Source of the DNA: Pholiota molesta
Taxonomy: Eukaryota; Basidiomycota; Agaricomycetes; Agaricales; Strophariaceae
DNA: 64,000 bases
Reading direction: 5' to 3'
NCBI GenBank assembly: GCA_014925825.1
Contig: JACGCK010000159.1
Location: forward strand, 40,241 to 104,240
Shown here: positions 11,501 through 25,515 of the stretch, in pieces
How positions within the stretch are numbered: the stretch's first letter is position 1
How the letters are laid out: the number at the start of each line of letters is the position of its first letter
Translations under genes and position numbers: made by a program
Notes under the pieces: model-generated
What the model saw: only the letters and a program-made list of their open reading frames with translations
Databases searched by the model: none
What the model was told of the DNA's origin: nothing

Positions 11501-12481
11501 CTACACCTTTCCAACTTCTGCACTACGTTTTTTACCTTTCGACCATCTCTCCGGGATCATTGCTGACAGCCGAGATTCGATGTCTGCTGCTATACTTCGG
11601 CGACTGTTTTGTTTCGGAGGCGGGGCAAGGTAATATCGCCGCAACGAAACTATGAACAGCAAGATCGTAGCCACAAGAGACATCCAAGGCTTCAAAACAC
11701 CGTCAGTCAGTACAGTAAAGGCACCACTTGATCAATATGCACGTTATCAATATATACGCACCAAATTTCCATAGTTCGCGCTGAAACCGCGCTGTTCGAA
11801 TCGAGACTTCGCCACACCGCAGATGCCTATCATGAAGAAGAAGGCGATAGCAGACGTTCCGAAGGAGACCCATGCAAAGACGTCGAAAATCTTGTCGCTT
11901 TGTACACTCCGGGCACATACGGTAGGAACCGCTGAAACCATGGTAAAGAACGCCAGTACGATTGCTGCTCAACGGGTATCAGCCAACAGCAGATATTATC
12001 GAATAGAGTGGTAGCAGAACCGAGCGAAATCATGGTAAGTATAGACGGCCAAAATTATACATGAAGGCAGGCTAGACAGACCTATGGGATAGAACACGAA
12101 CGCCTTCGTGATCGAGGTCGTTATCTCCGGAGGCCATGTATAGCCAAACCTATGAATGGAACATCGTGGGCATCGCCATAATGGTTGACGTTGATATTGC
12201 TTCGCGAGTGGACAGAACAAAACGTACTGTGTGGGTGAGCACGTCATACCGTCATCCAGACACCATCCCCACATCCCGAAGCTGACCCCATTTGCCTGAG
12301 AGGAATGCAAGAACGAAAGCGTAGACACTAAAGGCACTGAGATAGTTGTGAGCGTCCTGTTAACCGTGATTTTGTTAGGCCAGGCCCATGGAGAAATGAC
12401 AAAGTTATAGACCCACAGAAGAACAAATGCAACAAGTGTTGCTAGAAATACATAAAACGCGCGATTCGAGTAGATAGGCAT
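11501..12481 (-). CDS. SUR7/PalI-family four-TM membrane protein
   Basis: 238-aa model in four exons: 12481-12228, 12149-12082, 11967-11762, 11689-11501; phases match at every join. TM1 is near residues 7-29 (AFYVFLATLVAFVLLWVYNF). It is followed by an extracellular loop with a cysteine pair (GMWGWCLDDGMTC). TM2 (AAIVLAFFTMVSAVPTV) is split exactly at an intron. TM3 is VFAWVSFGTSAIAFFFMIGI and TM4 WMSLVATILLFIVSL. A basic cytoplasmic tail follows. This topology and the loop cysteines match the Sur7/Rim9-PalI superfamily, whose members sit in the plasma membrane in eisosome-type domains or in ambient-pH signalling. Which branch it belongs to cannot be told from the sequence. Confidence 0.82.
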
Positions 12482-14670
12482 CCCGGAGTTTCCGTAGAAG
12501 AGAAGAATAGATCGTGAGAGAGATGGGTCGTGAAGTCGTGAGTGATTATGGGGTATAAACGGAATGCATAGACCGTTGGCCTTGATTCGAGTCCACAATT
12601 TGCGAAACAGAGGTAGAATGCTGGATCAAGAGTGGAGGAAACAAGGTCGCAACGTTTCAACCGCAGAGGACTGTGGAAGATCCGGATATGGTATAGTTTG
12701 CCACATGGAGTAACGAATGGAGTTAGTCCCTCTGAATTCATGTGACCTTGACTGTACCCTGCATCATCATGTAAGTAACGTAGTATAAGTCTTCAAAGTA
12801 AGTATTGAAAGGAAATCCATTTGATATGAGAAAAGCGTAAAGTGGGGATGAGCGGGAGCGAGCCCATCTTTTGACCTATCACCATAATCAATGCCGGAGC
12901 CAGAAAAGAACTCAAAATTACGCAAATCCACATATACGAAGGAAGAAATCAAGAAAAGATGGTCGAAAAGAGTCTCTAGTCTTAGAGTCCATATGTATGT
13001 TCAACAAAAGGATAGATAGGGTCAGCTGGCAGTGATATAAAATACAATTTTATCCCTTGAACGAGACTTGATTTTGAATAAGTAGCGTGATTTCAACGTA
13101 TTCGAAACAAAAAGAAAGAAATTTCCGACAACAAACACGTCGTTAAAGTCTAGGGGGGACAGAGTGAACAATCGAACTTCATGGATTTGGATTTGGTTTG
13201 GAACGGGATGGAATGAGGGTTGGAGGGTGCATAAGGCACGAACACGTAGGGCGGAGTCATGTACAGATAACAGAGGCCAACGATGCAAAACGAATAAGTA
13301 GGAATAGCGTATGCGTAAATTCACAACAGACGAGAAGACAAAAAGGACTTTGGAATCGGAGGGATGTTTACTCATGGAGAGAAAAAATAAAGAAAAAGAA
13401 ACGTATGATCACCAGGGATAAAAAAGAAAGTAAACGAAATGATCAGAATTCAAGAACATAGACGAAATTCGAAGCTTGGAAGAAGAGGAAGGATAACCGA
13501 AACCACCACACATACAACAGACATGCCACAATCAAAAATAAATAATTACCAGATATTGATCCAGTAGTGCTAGCCGAAATCGAAACCACCGTCCATCCAC
13601 GTCGTCGCCGTCGACAAAGCGTGGGATTGCTACAACGGAGATGGGTACCAAGGGAACAAATAAAAACAAAAAACTGACATGAACGTATACATCATCAATG
13701 ATCATGGAGTGGGACAAGGAATGGATAGAGAGACAGAGGGAAAGTAATGAGACAGACAGGACGTGAATATGAATATATAAGAGGAGAGAGAAAGGCGAAT
13801 GACAGAAGCGTGGACACTCCAAAAAGAACCTGGATTCCTTTCTTGTGGGACAATGGCGCTTGTTGCGCTGCATGTGTTGATGGTAATGGCGGTTGTTGAT
13901 GTCGCCGTGCTGGGACGACATCCGGGTCGTTGAGCGCCGATTGGGTGTATTGACGCCATGTGCGCGTCAGCAGACGCGGTGATGAGGTTTGCAATAGGTG
14001 TGAGAGACGTAGATTGGTCGAGTGTGCATATACAAGTACACTTGTCCATGCATGTAGATGGCACCGTATCAAGATATAGTTGATTTGAGGTTTCATAGGC
14101 CCCGGATGTCGATGCGATATTTTGTATGCGGTGTCCATGCTAGGAGGTTCACTTGGGACGATGGCGATGAAGAGCATGATGTTGAGAGAGAGGGCGAGGA
14201 AGAGGACGATGAGGAATTGACTGATATTACAACGTGCGTGTTTGTGACGAATCCTTTGATTAGTACAACAGACAGAAGGACGAAACAGAACATGGGCGAA
14301 GAGAGAGCCGGAAATGGAGATAGAATGAAGGCCGAACTGGAATTCGAGACAATGCGAGCCATGGTCGAGGATGTGCCGTGAAAGATGATTTGGAGGACAT
14401 GGACAGGGACGAACGAACAGAGGAACCGAAAAAGAGCAGAAAATTCTATACAACCACCACCCCGCGCACGCATCGCCACTTTGCTTTTGCTTTCTTTCTT
14501 ATTTCCCAACCTAGGAGATTGCGATGCCCACCGCAAACACAGGGTGGAGACCCAGAAGTGTTCCAAGCTCAGCACTCAGGCTCCGTGCAACTGTCAACTT
14601 CGACTATGGATCAAATCAATCCCTGCGCCGAGTGTCCTCTCTTCCTGCCTGCGCACTCCAGGCACCGCAG
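12482..14670. other. Long strand-asymmetric spacer downstream of the Whi5-like gene
   Basis: From about 13000 to 14450 the plus strand is strongly purine-rich (GAGA/AAGA runs), so the minus strand reads as a pyrimidine tract. A 252-codon minus-strand frame (14453-13695) is hydrophobic only because of this composition. It has no homologous motif or exon partners. I see no supportable gene; part may be a long 3' UTR of the Whi5-like gene. Confidence 0.4.
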
Positions 14671-16803
14671 TCACTCCACCCACTGGCTACCGCTCCCAGC
14701 GGCAGCCGCGGCCAGCTGCAGCGCATGGGCTTGTGCCTGCGCATTCGCAGTAGCATGATGGCGCATCTGCTCCTCCTCGAAGAGCTTCCGGCCTACATCC
14801 GCTCTAAGGCCCAGATTCGATTTGTGGCCATTACCATTGCTGCCGATACTAGTGCTGTGGGCATGTCCATGAGCCGCGCCAGTATGGTTGCGCGGTGACG
14901 GTGATGGCTGCAGGTATTCGTGAAAGTTGAACTCCATAGACGTAGAAGCAGTACTAGTGGCCACTGGGAATGCGGAGTGTACTGTGGAGGAGGCATCTTT
15001 GACGGTGGAGGCGGTTCTGGCCGGGCTAGATGGCGCCGATGGCAGTGGCAGTGGCGCTGGCGGAAGGAGCTGCGAGACAGCGCCATTTCCAGCCGTGTTA
15101 GGCGCGCTTCCCGCCGAAGATGGCAGCGCTGCCCCACTAGGCTGCGTTCTAGCCGCATTCGCGCCCAATTCCGGACCAAGGCTGATGCTCGACATGCTCG
15201 AGTTAAAGCTACTTTCGGCGCCTCTCGCGAGCGCTGGTCCAGAAGTTCTATAGCCTGGACTTTTGTCGTCATGCTCGCGTCCAGAGGGAAGGGGCGCGGT
15301 GGGATCACTGGCGGAGCCAGAGGGGAAAAGAACGCGCCCCGTGGAACGCAGCGGGCCCGTGCCGCCGCTTAGGGCGCGATATGCGGCCATATCCTTCGCG
15401 TCTTTAGTCGGAGGACGTGCAGGGGATGGCGACGTCGCGAGGAAGAGCATCAAATTCGCGGCCTCGCTGTCTGTTGGCGCCGCGCGCGGCGTCGTCTGCA
15501 AGCGCGGGCCTCCAAGACCTGGGGGTGGGGGCGTCTGCGTGCGGTTGATCAGGGGCTCGGATGCGAGATTGGAAGTCGAAGCCAACGCCGCAGAAGGCTG
15601 ACCCTGGCCAGCCGTCCTCGCCGAGGACTGCGCGAAATGTGCGTACGAATAGGCCGAGCCGACCTCGGATCCACCGTCGATAGAGGAGCGCGGCGAGGAC
15701 GTGCTTCCCGCGATCGAGGGCCTGTGGTGCATGAGCAACGAGGTCAGGGTGGCTGCAGCCTTCATGTCCACGTCGCCATCAATATCGACATCAGGCACTT
15801 CGTCTGGGTGGGGCTGCCTGCGCTTGCCCTTGTCGATCGAGGCACCCTTCGTCCGTCGCGGGGACGCGGCTGCCTTGCCTGCTTTCGCCGCAGCCTTCGC
15901 CTTGGCCACCTGCGACCTGCTGGTCTCGGTCTTCGGGGAAACCTTTGCGGGCCGCGTTCTGGGCGAGGGGGTTGGTCGCGAGGGAGCTGGGACAGGCGGA
16001 TCACTGGGGTTGTGTATTGTTCGAGCTTGTTTGGTCGGAGGGGGCGCTAGAATGGAGGTGTAAAGTGTCGGACCTTGGGCTGCATTTCTCAAACCGGGCG
16101 CGAGGTCGCCATAGTTGGCATAGCTGATCGAAGACGAGGGCGTGTGCGTGCGTGGAGAGGAGACGAATGCCGGAGGAGCCATAGCTCCGGACCCTCCCCG
16201 CCTCGCACTTGGGCCGGGGGCGCTGGGACCCTGGGTCGCGGGGTTGTTGTAGTAGCCAGAGGCGCTTGCGCCCCCGGCGGCCTTGCGTTTGGCGGCGATG
16301 GTACGGTTGAACGAGGCTGTCTGGCTTTGATTCTGGCTTTGGGCCTCGAGTTCGCGTAGGGGGATATGGGGAATGTTGTGGGTGGCCTTGTAGGACGCAT
16401 AGGCGAGACGCGCGCGCAGGGCTCGGGTGACCTGTGGGAACGATGAGTAAGATGTCATATAGTCTCAGACGGCGGGCGGCGACGGCAGCAACGGTAGCAT
16501 AGACAGCAGCTATGTATGCCAAACGTCGCCTGAACGGACGGAATGGCTGTGGTACCGTCCCTCCGTGTAGGACGGGTGGGCGATCACGTCGGCCGCCGTT
16601 GGGCCGTCGACGCGTCGAGCAAGTAGGGAACTCACCATTGCTATCTCCGCTCTCGCGAGGAACTTCTGAACGGCCTTCTTGCGCTGCTCGTGCTCGTTGG
16701 GGTCGGTGGAGGGCCCTGCCTGGGGCTGCTGTGGGGCGGGGACATGGGTGCGATAAGGCATGGGCGGAGACGGGGACGTGGCGGACGACGCCGGGGTCGC
16801 CAT
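14671..16803 (-). CDS. Whi5/Nrm1-like G1/S transcriptional repressor
   Basis: 642 aa in two exons (16803-16636 and 16431-14671), joined in phase 0 across a 204-bp intron. The Whi5-like domain spans the splice site at residues 41-85: RKKAVQKFLARAEIAM, then VTRALRARLAYASYKA, then HNIPHIPLRELEAQ. It matches the short GTB-type motif that tethers Whi5/Nrm1 to SBF/MBF. The rest is a disordered Ser/Pro/Ala-rich tail with possible CDK sites (many SP/TP) and a conserved-looking end, NLGLRADVGRKLFEEEQMR. The family holds back G1/S transcription until CDK phosphorylation. ACGCGT sites occur in its promoter and intron, which suggests regulation by MBF itself. Confidence 0.88.
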
Positions 16804-17196
16804 GGCGCGGCAGAGAGTGTGCTCGATGTGTGGTGTGGCGAGCTCGCTGTTGTCGACGGCGGGGACGGTGATGGTGGTGCGGTGAGAAGGGAGGGGCTGG
16901 TCCCAGTCAGAAACGCGACGACGCGTATCGGCATTCTCCGGGTTTCGGCTTTACATCAGCCAGCCGGCATGCCGCACGCCGTCCGGACCAGCGAGCGTCC
17001 AACAGCCTTTATTGTCGCGTCTACGGTACATTCAATCGCGCTCTAAGACCCGTACTCGAATAAGCCCGCACTAGAATAGCCTCACAGGCCGGCCCCAGGA
17101 ATCAGATGACTCCGCCCAATGTGCCACCAGTCTGCTCCTTCGCGAATGGCATGCTCTATATGGCGGGCTCACGTCTGGTGCCATGTGGATCGCGTG
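16804..17196. other. Promoter region of the Whi5-like gene, behind the Rai1 gene
   Basis: This 393-bp gap separates two tandem minus-strand genes, so it must hold both the Rai1 3' end and the Whi5-like promoter. The ACGCGT at 16921 is the only site I can name. Confidence 0.45.
16921..16926. promoter_or_regulatory. MCB-like ACGCGT site upstream of the Whi5-like gene
   Basis: ACGCGT lies 118 bp upstream of the start codon at 16803. AACGCG occurs a few bases before it, and another ACGCGT (16610-16615) is inside intron 1. ACGCGT is the MBF-binding core in yeasts. Function here is inferred from its place in front of a putative MBF corepressor. Confidence 0.45.
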
Positions 17197-19210
17197 TCAG
17201 ATCTTCAAGCCCAATTTCGCACCCGTCAAGCGGTCCACAGCCGCCGTCGTCTCGCCTGTTGGCGACACCGTGTTCGCCTCGTCCCAATACCACCTCGGCA
17301 AGAACCCGACGCGGTCCTCGCCATTCTGCACCTCTTCGACCCCCGCTTTGTCCAGCTCTTCTACCTCGATACCTGACCCAGGCACAAACTTGACGCGCCA
17401 CAGGTGGACAGGCATCGGCGCGCCCGTGGCATCCCCATCAGCAGCCCGCGTCTGACCTTCTCTTCGGCGAGGCTGGAGACCCCTCAATAACGTCAGCACC
17501 TGGTATCCCCAGTCGATGCACACGAGAGGGTCCCATGCTCCTGGTTTGCCACGTACGAGGCGTGGCAGCTGAATCGTCTTAAACGACTGCACGGTTGATA
17601 CCACCCCCGCTGGCGTTCTGAAGCCCACCACGATCTCCTGGAGGAATTACAGATGTAATACATGACGGAACACCGGAGGAAACGCAGCAACAATTCATTA
17701 ATAACAATCGACTTGTAAGGTATTAAAACGTAGAACAGCTCACCGGCACGCCAAGCAGAAATGACTGGAAATAGAACTTGAGGAGCTTCCTAATGGAACC
17801 GAGTGCAACCCGTCAGATTCAGTTCAGCAGAATTAGCCACATCGTAAAGCACTCCTATATGCCCCAATACCCGAGCAGCAGCAGAAAGTGAACAGTAAGT
17901 AGGAAACAAATCGCACCTTTCGAACTTCGTTTCATCAAAGGGCCCTCGAATCGCAAGCGATGTCTTCAGTTCTACAAACGTATCCGTGTTTCCCGTATAT
18001 TTTCCTACCAAAATAATCCCTAAGATTAGCCTTATAACGATAGGAGTATATGCAATCACAACCCACCCCGCACACAATCAACCTCTCCGCCGAGAATCAT
18101 ACGCATGTCGCCGAGTTTAGTCCGCACAACACTACACCACTGCACATTCGTGTCAACGTCTCCGCTCCAGCCTGGCGGCGCATCCGCATGAGCTGCAGGG
18201 GCCGGAGCAGTGCTCTGGGAGGGCGGAGGTGCCTCTGACGTGCTGTACGACTCGAATGCGTACCCGTAGTACATCATTTTCCGCAGTCGTGGATCCATGT
18301 TGTTTCTAATCAAAATCAACATGTTAAATTTGATGTGAGGATGGTGCGTCCGGCCTCGACGCGCCCGCAATAACACAGAAAAAAAGGGTAGAGTATTGCT
18401 TCAGAAATAACTTACTTCTCCCACAGCATCGCATCAGTGAGGTGCTCCTCAAAGTACAGCGTGCCGTTCACTTTCATAACGTTCATCTCCCAGCCGTCTC
18501 GGGTCTCGTATGGCGCCGTAAGGATCCTAAGGACAGAATAACAGCATATTAGCAACCCGAAAAAGACAACGTAAATCAGATAGAGAGAATGTTCCGCGAA
18601 GGAGGGTCGGCGGACCAGAACACAAAAATCAACACGCGCCTAGTCAGATGTAAGATGTACAACCTTCACTCACTCACTTAGTCATAACGCCCCTCCATGC
18701 AACGACCCCAATCTGCGGCAGGCCTCCACCCTTCTTCTTCACCTCCTGCACGGCCCTCAAAAGCGAGTCAAGCCTCCCCCGCTCATCGTCCCGTCTCCGC
18801 CACCTCTCATACCCATAGTTCAAATTGGCGCCTAACGGCGGCTCGGAATAGTACCGCAAACCAGAGTCGGTGAACTCCTGAACGTGCGCGGGCGTGTAGG
18901 AGAAGGTGATCAGTTGGGAGGGCTGCTGGAAGGGGATCACCCGCGGCTTGAGCGTTTGGGGCGGGCACGGGAGGGTTGGCGAGAATATGGAAGCGGGATC
19001 CACGCCTGGAGAGGCGGCGCGGTTAGGAGAACGTGGTCGAGCGGGCAGCGTCTTGCTGGCCGCCTTCGTGCGTATGCTGCTGCTGGCAGTAGTGACAGTA
19101 GCGACGGTCCGCGCGTCCACCCCGGATTCACGGTCGTCCAGTCTCCGGCGTGTCTTCGGCGGCCCCTCGTCTTCCCTGGAGATGTTGCGCTTGCGCGGCG
19201 GGGACGACAT
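17197..19210 (-). CDS. RAI1: Rai1/DXO-family decapping nuclease / pyrophosphohydrolase
   Basis: 485 aa in six exons: 19210-18678, 18526-18416, 18305-18067, 18004-17917, 17789-17744, 17637-17197. All phases are consistent. The N-terminal 100 residues are disordered, ending with LKPRVIPFQQPSQLITFSY. Family landmarks follow in order: LRYYSEPPLGANLNYGYERW, ETRDGWEMNVMKVNGTLYFE, the metal-site motif GGEVDCVRG (E-x-D), VELKTSLAIRGP (E-x-K), KLLKFYFQSFLLGVP, EIVVGFRTPAG, and a C-terminal GFLPRWYWDE. Rai1/DXO enzymes remove incomplete caps and pyrophosphate from 5' RNA ends, and Rai1 stabilises the nuclear exonuclease Rat1. All catalytic motifs I can recognise are intact. The start at 19210 (MSSPPRKRN) is the first ATG giving a basic, NLS-like N-terminus. 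Confidence 0.93.
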
Positions 19211-21158
19211 ACTCAGGTGCCGTGTGCTGCGAACGCAATGCGAAGAAATCGCGGAGCGTAAGCTCAATACAAGGTGGTTCGCAATGGTTGTAGTGATTTT
19301 ATGCAGCGTATGGAGTCGCAGACGAGAGCTGAAGCACTCGAGCACCCCCGCTAGGTTCAGAGATCGTTGAGGAAGATGAGCAACAAAGGCGTGCCAATGG
19401 TTTGGATGTGGAGGAAAATAGATTGCCGAGGCAACAACAGTCTTTGTTGATTCATGCCGATGATGATCCAAATTTGACCCAAACATTTACAAAAATCGAT
19501 AAAAATCCTGAAAAGAATATACCATGAACTGGAGGGTCCCTAAAACTCAAGAAAATTGCTGCTTAATCTAACATCTCCAAATCATCATACGTTCAATAGC
19601 TGTGAATAAGATATTGCTTTCGACAGTCAATTCAGCACATCTACACGTTGCGCTAAAAATAGACGATGCGATAGATGTTTGTATGCAACGAGGCAGAAGA
19701 ATATGAAGCTTGTTGAGCTCAAACAATGAAACGATGATCAATGAGGCTCTATTTAAGTAGTCATTGCCGTGGATAATTGGGTTTGTCAAGATCTAGAGCA
19801 CTCTAGCAATTTCGCACGTGAAGATTACGGCGTATAAAGACGGCTATTATCGAAATTTGCAGCTAGGCCTCTGCAAATATCGGACTCAGGATCAAAAAAG
19901 CTCGCTGGTATCTCCCCATACGCTGGTATAATCCTAGATTATAACTAGGTTTTAAATAAATAGAAGTGAAGCGCGATCCAAGACAAGAAGCATGGACATT
20001 TATGTAAAAACATTGGAATACTAGCGATGGAGCCTTCGACCCTCCGAACAACACGAAAGTGTTGCGAAAGTGGGTGGCGAGGTTGTGGCGAGGTTTGGAC
20101 GTCGTGCCAAAAAAGATTCCTGCCGAGTCGCGTGACAAGACGCGTTGATTTCGTCGCGTCCGATGTCACGTCACCTAGTACCTTCTTGTCCTTTACCCAT
20201 ATCGTCTCCTTGTGCAGCTTACATCCATTGGGCAGTATTGTCCTGGGTGCTCGGGAACTCCTCGAGCTGGAAAACTCCAGCCGAACCACCGCATGCTAAG
20301 CCGTTGACGGACCCGGGACGTTGACTCTGACGCACACGCGCCACAGCGTTCGCTTTGCCAGAAGGAAGGATGGCCATATTTTGTTGGCGACCTCGCTGCC
20401 GCTCTTCTCCATAACACTCCATTGTCTGGACCTTGACATGCGCTCACATCTGTAACATCTCCTGGAATTTGGACTTCTCTCCGAGTCCAACGGCGGCCCG
20501 CACTTCGCACTGTCACCGGTCCCCCAATTGCCATTGGATTCGCACCAGCATCTATTGGCCAGCTATTATTATAGCTTGTATTTCACATTAAATCCATCCA
20601 GTAGGGGTCTGCATAATGCTCGTAGTGTCTTGTCAGTTCTTTTGCTGGGCTCTTTCTGTGATTTCCCCACTCTTCCTGATTTTTATCTTCTAGGAACCAC
20701 GCCATGTTGGCGCTTGATCAGCGGCGACTAATTGAGACGTAGGAGAGGGATTAGTGTCATTGTGTTACTTAGGATCGATCAGCGTCGATATTATGTTATC
20801 TGTGATTCTTCAGAGCGGAACGGACATTCGGTACGTTCTAGTGTTCTCGCATGTTCAATTAGCACTCATCGGAGCTTCATCTCCTACTTCGAAGCTAATA
20901 AAGCATGCTGATCCCGTCATAGGTGACAGTTATGAGTCTATTTTCCTCCTGACTCACTGCTAATATTATTTTTTCGTAGAACTTTCTACATGTATGCTAT
21001 GTACTTTTCTCTGAGTCAAGTGATTGCGAGGAAACCGCTTATATTGTGAAAGGCGTGTTCCGCGGCGAATACAACATATATAAAGAGGTATCTATGCCAT
21101 GCATTATTAATCTTCAGGTTTCGAGCTTCAACTTTACATCCCATCCTCATCCACAAGG
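19211..21158. other. Intergenic region between Rai1 and the carboxylesterase
   Basis: 19211-19490 is the Rai1 leader. 19500-20000 is AT-rich. 20030-20530 is GC-richer with several overlapping short open frames on both strands, none with a recognisable motif. It might be an old gene relic, but I cannot support one. The esterase promoter follows. Confidence 0.4.
21077..21084 (+). promoter_or_regulatory. TATA box of the carboxylesterase gene
   Basis: TATATAAA, 75 bp upstream of the start codon at 21159, is followed by a CT/CA-rich leader. This is the best-placed TATA element in the window and fits a strongly inducible secreted enzyme. Confidence 0.6.
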
Positions 21159-23579
<2,421 letters not shown>

Positions 23580-23799
23580 GTATCTAAATAGATGGGCGGT
23601 GCGCGACGCGCTCGCTTCTCAAACGCGATAGACGCGGCGCATGGACTGGCGTTCATACTAAAAATAGCTTCAGATCCAGGCCACCGTGCCATTCAGCATC
23701 GGAATAGCGGAAGACTGAACTGAACGTTAGAATAATGTTTGATGCATGTCTTTAATATATCGCTACACTGGTATGGATCAATATGACTATGATTAAGCA

Positions 23800-24701
23800 C
23801 TACAGATGAGCGCTGTCTGGTGCTTCTAAGGACACAGTGCCTTGAATATCTCCCTTGACAGCTTGCCAAGAAGGCCTGGAAGACATATCGCTAAACCATC
23901 TAGCAAATCTAGGTCACAACGTAGATCGAATAAATTGTAAGGAATTACGCATACCTGTGAACATTTGGCTTCGTTTCAATTATGTTACTGCCTGCCTCTG
24001 AGAGCTTGGCACCCATCGGTAAATGATTTAGATCGGCCAATGTGATCTCCTAACGAATCGAGCACCGTTGAGAAAAAGTGAAAAAAAAAAATTTGGTGTT
24101 TCAAAGACTGACATTTCCTGTTAGGTACTTTTGTTTGCTCAAAATCTGTTCATAGACGTCCAGTTTGGCGGACAATTCCGCTATAAGCCTTTGAAACTCG
24201 GCTGGGATGCTGGGTATTCCTTTCAGTCTAAGGAACACAACACTCAGACAAGCTCAATTGTAGGTAACTTTAAGGACTCACGGATGTATGAGATTCTCGT
24301 GCACTGCCTTCTCTGCGTATTCGTTAAAATAGGCGACCTCCATGAACGTGGCCTGTTGGAAAAGGGCGTTGGCTTTGATCTCAGTAGGGATTAGAGGTGT
24401 TCCCTGATCAGCATATTTTGTTGCAATATAGAACACAATCGCTCGACTCTCATAAAGGATGAAGCCATCGTCGTCCTTGGTGTACCAAAAAGTTAATTGA
24501 CAATTATTTCAAGGGAAATCAAAACCTTACGATGTAAGGAACCAGGCCGAACGGGTGGTTCTGCGTGTGCTGCGCCAATTTATGCTCTCTTTGAATCAGG
24601 TCAACGACGTGGTACTCGAATGGTACATTCTTCTCATAGAGAACGAGGGCAACGAGACGAGTACAAGCGGATATATTGTGACCATAGAGCTTGAGAACCA
24701 T
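23800..24701 (-). CDS. Glutathione S-transferase
   Basis: 224 aa in five exons: 24701-24531, 24475-24282, 24227-24113, 24049-23955, 23899-23800. The thioredoxin-fold N-terminal domain starts MVLKLYGHNISACTRLVALV and contains HPFGLVPYI followed by the glutathione-binding ESRAI (DGFILYESRAIVFYIATKYA). The helical C-terminal domain includes LSKQKYLTGNEITLADL and PNVHRWFSDMSSRPSW. Size and layout fit a soluble phi/GTT-type fungal GST in detoxification. It converges with the carboxylesterase, only 220 bp apart at the 3' ends. Confidence 0.93.
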
Positions 24702-25515
24702 TTTGAGGTGGCCGCACTGTTTTTCGGGAATGTGCAAGCTGTGGGTAGGTTAACGAAGTAGGTGTGGGCAGGGTGTGGGTTCACAGAACGGATTTGGGAT
24801 GTTCCTTTTATCGTTTCCAGATACCTTGCAGATACCTTCCACTAGTAGTATCCTTATCAGTTCCGAATTAGAACAGATGACATTCACACCAGTTTCCCTC
24901 AGGGAAGATGAAGTCCTGAATGTTCACCAACTCCAAAAACTGGCGGTGATGATCAGATTTGAGATCGATATCATAGACAATGTAACTGAATTAATGTATG
25001 ACGACCCGCAATAAAAATATCGGGAATCTTGGAGCTCTCCGTGCCCATTGTTTATCATATTAGAATGAAATCGACGTATCTTTAATTGTTGAATCTGGGG
25101 GATGACCGCATGGCTAACTGGGGCTTAATACCCGTTGCAGGAAAATTCAGATAACTATCTAAGGTATCTTGGATTCTGATGAATATCACAAATAACGAGG
25201 CTGTACTACAACAAGGTACATAATGGTATTAATCGCGGTGATCAATATCCGATGAAAGAAAAAACGTCTCCACCACTTTTTAAGTATGTATAATGTATCA
25301 GTTATCATCTATGCCACCGTAAAAGCCGAATTTCAAGTTGAGATTCCAACTGGATTCCTCACCTCACGGCATCGGTAGAGTTGTGCCGATTCATCCATGT
25401 TCATCAACATCATTCACGACCATCACACCATTCATCCATGTATTAACCCTCACAATTATATCATCGCCGAAAAACCCTCCAGTAAAAGCCTTCTTGACCC
25501 TCGACGCGCCAATTC
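24702..25515. other. Intergenic region; right part belongs to the F-box duplication unit
   Basis: 24702-25190 is AT-rich with no gene I can support. From about 25190 to 25515 the sequence matches, with changes, the leaders of the other two F-box copies (for example ATTCATCCATG... and the TCATCGCCGAAAA motif). It is therefore the duplicated promoter and 5' UTR. Confidence 0.55.

Noticed and set aside
13695..14453. 252-codon minus-strand open frame rich in Leu/Ser/Pro/His
   Set aside because: Composition follows from the pyrimidine-rich strand. No domain, splice signals or start context supports it.
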